From the NCBI RefSeq assembly GCF_004369205.1, contig NZ_QFGA01000001.1, positions 1,240,001 through 1,304,000 on the forward strand: a DNA stretch of 64,000 nucleotides, written 5' to 3'. Each line of letters starts with the position of its first letter. Within the stretch, counting starts at the first letter, position 1. Position numbers and translations under genes: made by a program. Positions 17,316-25,558 of the stretch are shown here, in pieces. This DNA comes from Pelotomaculum schinkii. GTDB taxonomy: Bacteria > Bacillota > Desulfotomaculia > Desulfotomaculales > Pelotomaculaceae. A model generated the notes under the pieces. It made no database searches, was not told where the DNA came from, and saw only the letters and a list, made by a program, of their open reading frames with translations.

Positions 17316-18728
17316 CTAATCGATGCCCAACAGGTATTTATGGATGGATCTGGCCGCGGTGCGCCCCGCGCCCATGGCCAGGATGACCGTGGCGGCGCCG
17401 GTAACCACGTCGCCGCCGGCGTAAACCCCCGGCTTGGAGGTAGCGCAGGTTTCCGGGTCGGCGGTGATATTGCCTCTCCTGTTGACCGCCAGGTCGGGCG
17501 TGGTCTTGGGAATCAGCGGGTTGGGCCCCGTGCCGATAGCCACCACCATCGTGTCCACCTCCAGGATGAATTCGGAGCCCTTAACCGGCACCGGGCTGCG
17601 CCGGCCGGAAGCGTCCGGCTCGCCTAACTCATAGCGCAGGCATTCCATACCGGTTACCCAGTAGTCATCGTTATAGAGGATCCTGGTCGGGTTGGTGAGG
17701 AATTGAAACTTAACGCCTTCTTCCTCGGCGTGCTCAACCTCTTCAAACCGCGCCGGCAGCTCCACCCTGGAGCGCCGGTAGACGATCCAGGACTCCTGCG
17801 CGCCCAGGCGCAGGGCCGTGCGCGCGGCGTCCATGGCCACGTTGCCGCCGCCCAATACGGCCACCCTTTTGCCGACAAAGATGGGGGTGTCTGTTTCCGG
17901 GAAGCGGTAAGCCTGCATCAAGTTGGAGCGGGTCAGAAACTCGTTGGCCGAGTACACCCCGCAGGCGTTTTCGCCGGGTATCCGCATAAAGTTGGGCAGG
18001 CCGGCGCCGGTACCGAGAAAGACAGCGTCATAGCCATTTTCCATCAGTTCATCGATAGTGGAAAACTTGCCGACGATAGCGTTGACCTGAATATCGACCC
18101 CCAACTTCTTGAGGTTGTCGATTTCCGCCTGGACGACTGACTTGGGCAGGCGGAACTCGGGAATGCCGTACATCAGCACGCCGCCCGCGATATGCAGGGC
18201 TTCAAAGATGGTGACCTTGTGGCCGAGCTTGGCCAGGTCGGCGGCGCAGGTCAGCCCGGCCGGACCGGACCCCACGATTGCCACCTTCTTGCCGGTGGAA
18301 GATGCTGTTGCCGGAAGCTTTACCCCGGCGGCCAGTTCCCGGTCAGCCACATAACGTTCAATCCGGCCGATAGCCACCGGCTCGTATTTCTTGCCCAGGG
18401 TGCAGTACTTTTCACACTGGTTTTCCTGGGGACAAACCCGCCCGCAAACTGCCGGCAAGGCGTTCGTTTCCTTGAGTTTTTGGGCACTCCCGGCAAAGTC
18501 CCGTTCGGCAACCTTTTTGATAAAAGCTGGGATGTCAATATCTACTGGACAGCCCTGCCGGCAGGGAGCGTTTTTGCACTGGATGCAGCGCTCCGCCTCG
18601 GCGATAACGGCTTCTTCGCTGTAGCCCAGGGCAACTTCGTTAAAGTTCCCGGCTCGAATCACGGGGTCCTGAGCCGGCATGGGGTTCTTTTGGGGGATAA
18701 TAGCTTTTTTTGCGTTTTCCGCAGCCAT
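17316..18728 (-). CDS. nfnB: NADPH-binding subunit of NADH-dependent ferredoxin:NADP oxidoreductase (NfnB / SudA)
   Basis: The 470-aa flavoprotein of the GltD/NfnB family has an N-terminal Fe-S domain with CIQCKNAPCRQGCPVDIDIP (about 48-67) and CGRVCPQENQCEKYC (about 95-109), an FAD-binding motif GSGPAGLTCAADLAKLG (about 152), an NADP-binding motif GGGNVAMDAARTALRLGA (about 290) and a second FAD contact GVYAGGDVVTGAATV. With NfnA it bifurcates electrons between NADPH, NADH and ferredoxin. It shares a TAATG overlap with nfnA, and the pair ends the folate operon, so its job is probably to supply NADPH for FolD or recycle it. The homologous sulfide dehydrogenase SudAB is an older name for the same complex. 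Confidence 0.9.
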   Translation of the reverse strand: MAAENAKKAIIPQKNPMPAQDPVIRAGNFNEVALGYSEEAVIAEAERCIQCKNAPCRQGCPVDIDIPAFIKKVAERDFAGSAQKLKETNALPAVCGRVCPQENQCEKYCTLGKKYEPVAIGRIERYVADRELAAGVKLPATASSTGKKVAIVGSGPAGLTCAADLAKLGHKVTIFEALHIAGGVLMYGIPEFRLPKSVVQAEIDNLKKLGVDIQVNAIVGKFSTIDELMENGYDAVFLGTGAGLPNFMRIPGENACGVYSANEFLTRSNLMQAYRFPETDTPIFVGKRVAVLGGGNVAMDAARTALRLGAQESWIVYRRSRVELPARFEEVEHAEEEGVKFQFLTNPTRILYNDDYWVTGMECLRYELGEPDASGRRSPVPVKGSEFILEVDTMVVAIGTGPNPLIPKTTPDLAVNRRGNITADPETCATSKPGVYAGGDVVTGAATVILAMGAGRTAARSIHKYLLGID

Positions 18729-19591
18729 TACTCTTCACCCCCGCATCTGCACTGATGATCATGCCTGGGCCCTTTTTCTTCATACAGGTCCAGGGAAACT
18801 TTTTCCTGCGTTTTATATACTGCGGAGCGGCGGGCCAATTCTATAAAATCCACCTCGTGCCCGTCAAATTCAGGGCCGTCAACACAGGTGAACCTGGTCT
18901 CGCCGCCCACGGTCACCCGGCAGCAGCCACACATGCCTGTGCCGTCAACCATCAGGGTGTTGATGCTGACCACGGTCTTGACACCATATCTCCTGGTCAG
19001 GTCGGACACCGCCCGCATCATGGGCAGGGGCCCGATGGCGAGACACAGGTCAATTCCTTTGTCTTCAATGATTTCCTTGAGTAAGTCGGTCACGAAGCCC
19101 TTGCGCCCGTAGGAGCCGTCGTCGGTGGCCGCCAATAGTTCGTCCGATACGGCCCTCATGCGATCTTCCCAGAAAATGAGGTCTTTGGTCCTGGCCCCGA
19201 TGATGCTGATAATTTCATTTCCGGCTTCTTTAAGCGCCCTGGCAATGGGGTAAACGGGAGCGACTCCCACTCCGCCGCCGACGCAGGCCACCCGGCCGTA
19301 ATTCTGAATATGGGACGGGACGCCCAGCGGGCCGACAAAGTCCTTCAGGCAGTCTCCCGCCTCAAATGTGCCCAGCTCTTTGGTGGTCCTGCCCACTTCC
19401 TGGAAAACACAGGTAATGGTCCCTTCAGCCCGGTCAAAATCCGCTATGGTTACGGGTATCCGCTCACCTTCTTCATGGACACGCAGGATAACGAACTGAC
19501 CAGCCAACGCTTTTGCGGCTACCAACGGGGCCTGGATCTTAATTAGTTTGATGGAAGCTCCCAGCTCTTCTTTTTCAATAATTTCGTACAT
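18728..19591 (-). CDS. nfnA: NADH/ferredoxin-side subunit NfnA (SudB / dihydroorotate dehydrogenase electron-transfer-like)
   Basis: The 287-aa protein has an FAD-binding beta-barrel (about 10-100), an NAD-binding Rossmann domain with CVGGGVGVAPVYPIARAL (about 107) and a C-terminal [2Fe-2S] site MCGCCRVTVGGETRFTCVDGP-type with four Cys (MCGCC and later TCVDGP). The start MYEIIEKEEL at 19591 is preferred over GTG at 19600 because AGAAGAG then lies 8 nt upstream. It is 20 nt downstream of fchA and overlaps nfnB by one base. Confidence 0.9.
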   Translation of the reverse strand: MYEIIEKEELGASIKLIKIQAPLVAAKALAGQFVILRVHEEGERIPVTIADFDRAEGTITCVFQEVGRTTKELGTFEAGDCLKDFVGPLGVPSHIQNYGRVACVGGGVGVAPVYPIARALKEAGNEIISIIGARTKDLIFWEDRMRAVSDELLAATDDGSYGRKGFVTDLLKEIIEDKGIDLCLAIGPLPMMRAVSDLTRRYGVKTVVSINTLMVDGTGMCGCCRVTVGGETRFTCVDGPEFDGHEVDFIELARRSAVYKTQEKVSLDLYEEKGPRHDHQCRCGGEE

Positions 19592-19611
19592 CTTAATCAC
19601 TCTTCTTTATA

Positions 19612-20247
19612 TTATCCCTTCATTCTTTCTTTTACCACCGCTACAGCTTGTTCTTTCAACCGGCGGGCCTCTCCGGCGATTCTTTCCTTCTCTTCCAGGG
19701 CCTGTGACGCGAACCCCGCATCGCTGACCATAGGCAGGTTGATCTCGACATTTAAAAGAACTGCATGTACCGCGGCCTCGCACACATAGGCGGCAACTCC
19801 GGCGTCGCTGATGGCCATTTTATTGCCGATCCTGGATAACTGGGCAGTAATCGCCAGCGCTTCCAGTAATGTCACGGCAATCTCAAGCGGAGTCTCGGTT
19901 GCGCCTCGCAAGGCCTTCTGGAGAGCCTCTTCACGCTTGTCCTTTTCCTCGGTTGTACCCTTTGGCAGACGATAGGCGGCCATAAAACTGTCAAAGGCCG
20001 CTATATCATCTTCCATTAATTTTTCCAGTCTGGCCATAGTAAAGTAAGCCCTGCCGGTAATATCCTTAATCTCAGTTGCGACAGCCGCATACTGGGACTT
20101 GCCGTAGGTAAGGTTGCCTACCATGGCCGCCATGCTCACACCCAATGCGCCCACCAGGGCAGAAACACTGCCTCCCCCCGGGGTCGGGGCGTCAGAAGCC
20201 GCGGCGGCCAGTACTTTCCTGAATGAACAGTCAAACATGCCACTCAT
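19612..20247 (-). CDS. fchA: Methenyl-THF cyclohydrolase, FchA type
   Basis: The 211-aa protein of the formiminotransferase-cyclodeaminase fold has the signature DAPTPGGGSVSALVGALGVS (20-39) and TYGKSQY. FchA converts formyl-THF to methenyl-THF in acetogens. FolD, encoded immediately upstream, can often do this too, so the step is duplicated here. ATG start with AGGAGG 7 nt upstream; 64 nt after folD and 20 nt before nfnA. Confidence 0.9.
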   Translation of the reverse strand: MSGMFDCSFRKVLAAAASDAPTPGGGSVSALVGALGVSMAAMVGNLTYGKSQYAAVATEIKDITGRAYFTMARLEKLMEDDIAAFDSFMAAYRLPKGTTEEKDKREEALQKALRGATETPLEIAVTLLEALAITAQLSRIGNKMAISDAGVAAYVCEAAVHAVLLNVEINLPMVSDAGFASQALEEKERIAGEARRLKEQAVAVVKERMKG

Positions 20248-20311
20248 TGCTTTGCCTCCTATAATACTCCATACTAGCGTATAAAAACAAGACTTTTCAG
20301 AAAAATCTCAG

Positions 20312-21166
20312 TTAATGTCTTTTCTTGCTGAGCTTGATCGCCTTAAGCAGGTTTTTTATAATCAACGCCGTGGTAAGACTGCCTACGCCACCTGGGACAG
20401 GGGTAATGGCGCCGGCTACCGGCAGGACGTTGTCGAAATCGACATCTCCGCAGATGCCGCCGTCCTCCATTTCGTTGATGCCGACGTCTACCACAATGGC
20501 GCCGGGTTTAACCATATCAGCCGTGATCATCCTGGCAACACCTGCGGCGGCGATCAGTATATCAGCCTGCCGGGTGTGGTACGCCAGGTCGCGGGTCCTG
20601 GTATGACAGATGGTTACCGTAGCATTCTGATTCAGAAGCATATAAATGAGAGGTTTACCAACCGACTCTCCCCGCCCGACCAGGACAGCATGTTTACCTT
20701 CGATGGGGAGTCCGTTGCGCACCATTAATTCAATGCAGCTCTGTGGCGTGGAAGGAAATAGTCCCTCATTATTGCTGAGATTGTAAGCGCGGTTGAGGGG
20801 GTGTACGCCATCCACATCCTTTAAGGGTGAGACGGCCTCAAGAATTCTCTGCTTGTTCATCCTCTTCGGCAGCGGCAGCATGATCATAATCCCGTGGACA
20901 GAATTATCCATATTAAGCCTTTTGATGACCTCGACGACTTCGTCCTCATCCCCGGCGTCTTTAAAGGAGAACGCTTCAAAAAGAGCGCCGGCGTTGCTGC
21001 AGGCTTTTTCAATAGAACGGGTATATATTACCGAAGCAGGATCATCTCCGGCTAGAATGACCGCTAATTTGGGGTTAAGTCCCTCTTCCTTCAGGCTCGC
21101 TATCTCCGCCTTATTCTCCCCCCGGACTATAACTGCGACGGCTTTACCGTCGATAATCTTTGACAT
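20312..21166 (-). CDS. folD: Bifunctional methylene-THF dehydrogenase / methenyl-THF cyclohydrolase
   Basis: The 284-aa FolD interconverts methylene-, methenyl- and formyl-THF, normally with NADP(H). Motifs: SVIYTRSIEKAC with the catalytic-region Tyr and Lys (family YVxxKxKAC), HGIMIMLPLPKRMN, DVDGVHPLN, and the nucleotide-binding VLVGRGESVGKPLIYMLL, ending with PVPGGVGSLTTALI. The YTRSIEKAC box replaces the usual YVRNKxKAC, but the Tyr and Lys are kept. ATG start, AAGGAGG 12 nt upstream. It lies between metF and fchA in the folate operon. Confidence 0.95.
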   Translation of the reverse strand: MSKIIDGKAVAVIVRGENKAEIASLKEEGLNPKLAVILAGDDPASVIYTRSIEKACSNAGALFEAFSFKDAGDEDEVVEVIKRLNMDNSVHGIMIMLPLPKRMNKQRILEAVSPLKDVDGVHPLNRAYNLSNNEGLFPSTPQSCIELMVRNGLPIEGKHAVLVGRGESVGKPLIYMLLNQNATVTICHTRTRDLAYHTRQADILIAAAGVARMITADMVKPGAIVVDVGINEMEDGGICGDVDFDNVLPVAGAITPVPGGVGSLTTALIIKNLLKAIKLSKKRH

Positions 21167-21297
21167 TCGAAAACGGTTCCTCCTTGTCTTTTATTAGGCG
21201 CCCATATACACTGACGCGGCGCCGGCAGAGGATGAAATCAAGTGAATATTTACACTAACTGGATGACATATATATTATTGACAATTTATCCTCTGGA

Positions 21298-22230
21298 TTA
21301 ATCCAACACAACCTCCGGCCGCGGGTATAGGCCGGCCTGTTTTACAATCTCGGGAACAATATCTTCCCAGGCTATAGCCATGATATGGACACCATGCACG
21401 CCCTTGATATTTTCCCTGATGTATTTGATCTGCTCGATACAGACAGCCACTCCCTCGCTTGGGGGGTCAGCCGCATTTTTTAGCCTGTCCACCAGGGCGT
21501 CCGGCACAATCATCCCGGCTACCTGTGTTTGCATGAATTTAGCCGCCCGCCAACTTTTCAGAGGGATTACTCCGGCCAAAATATGAGCCCTTTGGTCCAG
21601 GCCTCTTGCCCGGACCAGCTCCATAAAGCGCTCAAAGCGCTCCATATCAAAGACACCCTGGGTTTGGATAAATTGGGCTCCCGCCTTAATCTTCTTCTCC
21701 AGCCGGTCAACCCTGTATTCAAAAGGGTCTGCAAAGGGATTGGCCACCGCGCCGATGAAAAACCTTGGCTCGTATTCTTTAATCTCTTCACCGCAAAAGA
21801 ACTTCTTTTCGTCCCGCATTCTGCTCATCAGGTTAACCAGCTGAATAGAATCCAGATCATAGACGTTCTTTGCCGTAGGGTGGTTGCCAAATTGCTGGTG
21901 GTCTCCGGATATACAGAGCAAGTTCCGTATGCCAAGGCTGTAAGCTCCCAGCAGGTCGGACTGGATGGCAATACGGTTCCTGTCACGACAGGTCATCTGC
22001 GCCACCGGCTCCAGAGCGTTGGCGAGGAGATGCACACCGGCGGCGATACTGGAGAGCCGGACAATTGCGGTCTGGTTGTCGGTGATATTGGCAGCGTCCA
22101 CGAAATCTTTCAAGATTTGCGCGGTATATTTTAGACCATGCGCGCCGGCATGCTTCGGTGGCCCGATTTCAGTGGTGACAGCAAAGTGTCCGCCTTCCAG
22201 TACGGCCTGCAGCTTGCTTAAATATTTCAC
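21298..22230 (-). CDS. metF: Methylenetetrahydrofolate reductase, MetF subunit
   Basis: The 310-aa FMN/FAD TIM-barrel enzyme reduces methylene-THF to methyl-THF. Visible features: VTTEIGPPKHA at the N-terminus with the catalytic-region Glu, CRDRNRIAIQSDLLGA, LCISGDHQQFG, and FIQTQGVFDMERFERFM. It lacks the long C-terminal domain of eukaryotic enzymes, as is usual in bacteria. It overlaps metV by 4 nt (ATGA), so the two subunits are translationally coupled and should form the MetVF complex. Confidence 0.95.
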   Translation of the reverse strand: MKYLSKLQAVLEGGHFAVTTEIGPPKHAGAHGLKYTAQILKDFVDAANITDNQTAIVRLSSIAAGVHLLANALEPVAQMTCRDRNRIAIQSDLLGAYSLGIRNLLCISGDHQQFGNHPTAKNVYDLDSIQLVNLMSRMRDEKKFFCGEEIKEYEPRFFIGAVANPFADPFEYRVDRLEKKIKAGAQFIQTQGVFDMERFERFMELVRARGLDQRAHILAGVIPLKSWRAAKFMQTQVAGMIVPDALVDRLKNAADPPSEGVAVCIEQIKYIRENIKGVHGVHIMAIAWEDIVPEIVKQAGLYPRPEVVLD

Positions 22231-22898
22231 CTTGCCATCAAATCCTCTCTCAAAGCCTTTCGTGGCCCCCCGTCCCTGGCTTTCGACCAGTCCTTCAGCG
22301 GCTGGACGGCGGTCAAGTCCTGCAGCCTGCCCAGCGCCTTCATGCGGTCATAAATCAGCTGCCAGGCACATGCCACGTCTTTATCTATTTCACACCTGCC
22401 ATGTTGCGAACCGCCGCAGGGGCCGTTCAGGATGCTTTTGGGGCAGCGGATAACGGGACAAATCCCGCCGGTCCGGTGCAGGATGCAGTCTCCGCATAGT
22501 CCGCATTTTTCATCCCACCTGCCGTGTTCTGTCGCTCCCCCGGCAAAAAGGGTATCCTGAGCGGGTACCACCCATTTATCCGGGTATTTCTCAGCCAGGT
22601 ACTGCACGCCAACCCCACAGGCAAGTGAAATAATAGCATCCGCCTCTCCCACCAGCCCGTCCAGTGGGGTTAGAAACTCGGGGTCGCATTGCCTGGTAGC
22701 TGTGTAAGTCGAGGTTGCCAGCGGCTTTCCGGCCAGTTTCCTCATAATCCGCAGGGCAGAAGCCAGTATTTCTGTCTCTTTCTCACCGCCGGACAGACAC
22801 ACGGTCACACATCCGGCACAGCCGACCAGCAGCACCTTTTCACAATCTTCAACCATAGCCGCGATGTCTTTTATATTCTTTTGCCGGGCTATTATCAC
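22227..22898 (-). CDS. metV: MetV, zinc/Fe-S partner subunit of methylene-THF reductase
   Basis: The 223-aa protein matches the MTHFR C-terminal/MetV family with a dense cysteine array: GCAGCVTVC (26-34), CGLCGDCILHRTGGICPVIRC (with CGLCGDC, then CPVIRC), NGPCGG and GRCEI. MetV binds Fe-S clusters and/or zinc and links MetF to its electron donor in acetogens such as Moorella. It starts 90 nt after the GltD/MvhD-like gene and overlaps metF. Confidence 0.92.
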   Translation of the reverse strand: MIIARQKNIKDIAAMVEDCEKVLLVGCAGCVTVCLSGGEKETEILASALRIMRKLAGKPLATSTYTATRQCDPEFLTPLDGLVGEADAIISLACGVGVQYLAEKYPDKWVVPAQDTLFAGGATEHGRWDEKCGLCGDCILHRTGGICPVIRCPKSILNGPCGGSQHGRCEIDKDVACAWQLIYDRMKALGRLQDLTAVQPLKDWSKARDGGPRKALREDLMAR

Positions 22899-22988
22899 TG
22901 CCGCTCAACTCCTTTAGTTGAACTAACTCCTATTTAAGCGGGATATTTTGTGACCACGGTTATCATAAGGGATCATCATGGGCAGCCT

Positions 22989-24983
22989 TTATTTATAAGC
23001 TTCATTTAACAGCTGGAGTTTCTGGTAGAACGTTTTCAGTAGAGTAACCATATCCTCATCTTCTTCCGGCAGGCAGTAATAAAGCCGCTCCGGAGCTAAA
23101 CCAATAGCCGCCATCAATCCTTTGGCCCGCGCCAGCAGTCCTTTTAAAATTCCATCCCCGCCATAGTGACGGCTGGAGTTTTCCCGGCAGCCCAGGACCG
23201 CAACCCCGGCAGCGCCGTTTTCAAACGCGCTGAGCACCCACTCCAGCTGCAAAGCGCTTACAGTGGGCACCCTGATCATAACCGCCTTTGGATCAATTGA
23301 TTTCAATACATCTATACTGTTTTCCTGCCCGGTAAATATCACCAACGGGTCTTTGCCCTGCAGGCCTGCAAGCGCTTCTTTTATCTTATGTTCATATAAA
23401 TTGTCTACAGTTATAGCGCAGGCGGGGCAGTACGCGGCGCATATCCCACAGGACTGACAGCCTTCCACAGGCATACGGGCCGATCCCTCCACCAGCGGCA
23501 CTTCGTAAGGACAAACTCTCAGGCAGGTCAGACAGGCAACACATTTATCGGCAAGCACCTGCGCCCCAAGACCACAGCTTAGACAGCGGCCGGCCTCAAT
23601 AATTGCCGTTTTCTCATCCAATCCCAGCTCATACGGCTCAAAATTCTTAACTCTTAACGCGGCCGGCAATACCGGCATTTCTCCGCGGTTACGGTGTGGC
23701 ACCCGGCCGGCCACTGCGCCGGGAAGTATGCCGATGGCATCCTGTTCGGTATCCGCGGTTACCCGCCTGGCGCCATGCAAGTATTGATTTACCGCCCTGG
23801 CCGCCCTGTGTCCGGAAGCAACCGCGGCTATCGCCAGGCCCGGGCCGCTAACCACCTCTCCACAGGTAAACACGCCCTCAACACTGGTATTTAGAAAAGT
23901 TCCGTCTGCAATCACAAAACCTTTAGGACTAACTTCCAATCCGCTGCCGTTTAAAAATTCCTGGTCCGGACCCTGCCCGACAGCCAGGATGACTGTGTCA
24001 CAGGGCAGGCTTAGGAAGGCATCAGGCTCATAAGCAGGATTAAACCTTCCCGAGGAATCGAACACGGATTTAACCTTCTGAGCCTTAAGGCCTGTGATCC
24101 GGCCTTCCTCAACGACAACTTCGACCGGCCCGTAACCGTTGACAATGCCGACCCCTTCTTCCAGCGCCTCTTCAACCTCCCAGGTATGCGCCGGCATCTC
24201 TTCTCGAAATTCCATACAAATTGCGGTTACCTGCCCGGCCCCCAGCCGGACCGCTGTGCGGGCCACGTCCATCGCTACGTCCCCCCCGCCGATGACCAGT
24301 ACGCGGCTGCCGACAGCCGGTTTCCCGCCCAGGTTTACCTGCCGCATAAACGGCAGCGCTTTTAATACGTCCGGATGGTCAGCTCCCGGCAGAGGGAGTC
24401 CTTTGCTTTCCTGCAGCCCCGCGGCGATAACTACAGCGTCGTATTCTTCTTTGAGCTCATTTAAGGTGATATCCCTGCCCACCTCAACCCCGGTATGGAC
24501 TGTTATCCCGGTGGCCAGTATAGCCTCCACGTCCTTCCGGAGGTTTTCTCTCGGAAGCCGGTAAACAGGCAGTGAGGTTAAAAAATGCCCGCCCGGAGCA
24601 TGGTTTCTTTCATACACCACGACCGTATGGCCAAGATTGGCGAGGTCGTAGGCCGCTGTCAGACCACTTGGCCCGGAACCAACGATCGCTATATTTTTGC
24701 CGGTGTTCCGGGCGCGAGGTATTGCCGCGCAATTTGTTCCAGCCTTCTCAACAGCAAACCTTTTCAGGTTGCGGATTGATAAAGAGGCGTCCACATCGCC
24801 CCGCCGGCAGTGGTCTTCGCAAGGATGGGGACACACCCAGGCGCATACGGACGGAAAGGGGTTGTTGGCACGGATCAAACGGTAGGCTTCACTGTAATCC
24901 TGCCTGGCGATGGCAGCCAGATAGCCGCGCACGTCAGTTTTAACCGGACAGGCATGGGTGCATGGCGGCAATAGCTCGTTCAT
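22989..24983 (-). CDS. GltD-like FAD oxidoreductase fused to two [4Fe-4S] clusters and an MvhD-like C-terminus
   Basis: About 664 aa. Order (residues counted from the start at 24983): N-terminal Fe-S domain CTHACPVKTDVRGYL and CAWVCPHPCEDHC (8-60); FAD site GSGPSGLTAAYDLANLG (about 101); NAD(P) site GGGDVAMDVARTAVRLGAG (about 232); 2x[4Fe-4S] ferredoxin with CVACLTCLRVCPYEVP and CQSCGICAAYCPACAI (about 480-520); and an MvhD/FlpD-like module (about 545-664) with VLGCRENSSRHYGG where MvhD has GCHPGDCHY. The MvhD cysteines for its [2Fe-2S] cluster are mostly absent. The start MNELLPPC at 24983 is chosen because GGAGGT lies about 10 nt upstream; the longer in-frame ATG at 25016 has none. It is next to metVF and probably carries electrons to or from methylene-THF reductase, in place of the HdrCBA-MvhD set known from Moorella. 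Confidence 0.88.
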   Translation of the reverse strand: MNELLPPCTHACPVKTDVRGYLAAIARQDYSEAYRLIRANNPFPSVCAWVCPHPCEDHCRRGDVDASLSIRNLKRFAVEKAGTNCAAIPRARNTGKNIAIVGSGPSGLTAAYDLANLGHTVVVYERNHAPGGHFLTSLPVYRLPRENLRKDVEAILATGITVHTGVEVGRDITLNELKEEYDAVVIAAGLQESKGLPLPGADHPDVLKALPFMRQVNLGGKPAVGSRVLVIGGGDVAMDVARTAVRLGAGQVTAICMEFREEMPAHTWEVEEALEEGVGIVNGYGPVEVVVEEGRITGLKAQKVKSVFDSSGRFNPAYEPDAFLSLPCDTVILAVGQGPDQEFLNGSGLEVSPKGFVIADGTFLNTSVEGVFTCGEVVSGPGLAIAAVASGHRAARAVNQYLHGARRVTADTEQDAIGILPGAVAGRVPHRNRGEMPVLPAALRVKNFEPYELGLDEKTAIIEAGRCLSCGLGAQVLADKCVACLTCLRVCPYEVPLVEGSARMPVEGCQSCGICAAYCPACAITVDNLYEHKIKEALAGLQGKDPLVIFTGQENSIDVLKSIDPKAVMIRVPTVSALQLEWVLSAFENGAAGVAVLGCRENSSRHYGGDGILKGLLARAKGLMAAIGLAPERLYYCLPEEDEDMVTLLKTFYQKLQLLNEAYK

Positions 24984-25032
24984 TCCAACATACCTCCAAG
25001 ACCTCTTTGTTTCCATTCAGTCATCTACTCAG

Positions 25033-25069
25033 AAAAGGAAGCAGGGGGACGGTTCTTTTGCTTCCTTTT
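25033..25069. repeat. REP-like hairpin with GGGGACGGTTCTTTTG core
   Basis: An 11-bp perfect stem (25033-25043 with 25059-25069, arm AAAAGGAAGCA) encloses a 15-nt loop containing GGGGACGGTTC. Such GGGGACGGTTCTTTTG palindromes are dispersed in many Clostridia, often with REP-associated transposases; only one copy is seen here. On the plus strand a T-run follows, so it might also terminate. Confidence 0.55.
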
Positions 25070-25126
25070 TTTGTTTCCCTGAAAACAACTGTACAGCAGT
25101 TCAACTCACAGAGCGAATCCAAAAAA

Positions 25127-25363
25127 CGCAGGTGCAAATTCATATGAAAATAGCATCGCAGCAGCTGGGCCTCAAATCCAGGTGCGTATTTATTCACACA
25201 GCTCCACAAGGAATGCGGTAGAAATCCCTTAAAGCTATGCAGTTTTTGTCCGATCGAAATCACACCTACAGCAAAATCAGCTTAAAGATGATCATGCGGG
25301 TGCATATTTTCACTGGTAGTTTGTGATTGAAAAATCATGATTGGTTCATTCGCACAAATGTTA
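25127..25363. repeat. Cluster of degenerate GGTGCGAATT/TTCGCAC repeats in the gap before fhs
   Basis: Four related copies: GCAGGTGCAAATTCATATG (about 25128), CCAGGTGCGTATTTATTCAC (25179), ATGCGGGTGCATATTTTCAC (25294) and TTCATTCGCACAAATGTTA (25345). The last, with about 45 nt of flank up to ACGCGCCG, resembles 52779-52835. Another perfect hairpin, CGCCGC-gata-GCGGCG, lies at 25437-25452. The 575-nt gap (24984-25558) holds no convincing gene. Confidence 0.5.
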
Positions 25364-25558
25364 CTCTAGCTACACAAGTCCGGCACTGACGCGCCGTACA
25401 GGATTATACCCCGCCTGGTGTTTTCATGATATGTGGCGCCGCGATAGCGGCGTGTGGAATTATCCTGTAAATAATAATAGCAGTATCGGCCAATCTCCTA
25501 CCGCGGTTTTTGAACCATCCGCCAGCGGTCTCTGAGTGTCCTGTTTCAGAAATAGGCG

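Noticed and set aside
25341-25535. A 64-codon plus-strand open frame before fhs
   Set aside because: No ribosome binding site, composition unlike protein, and it runs through repeat copies.
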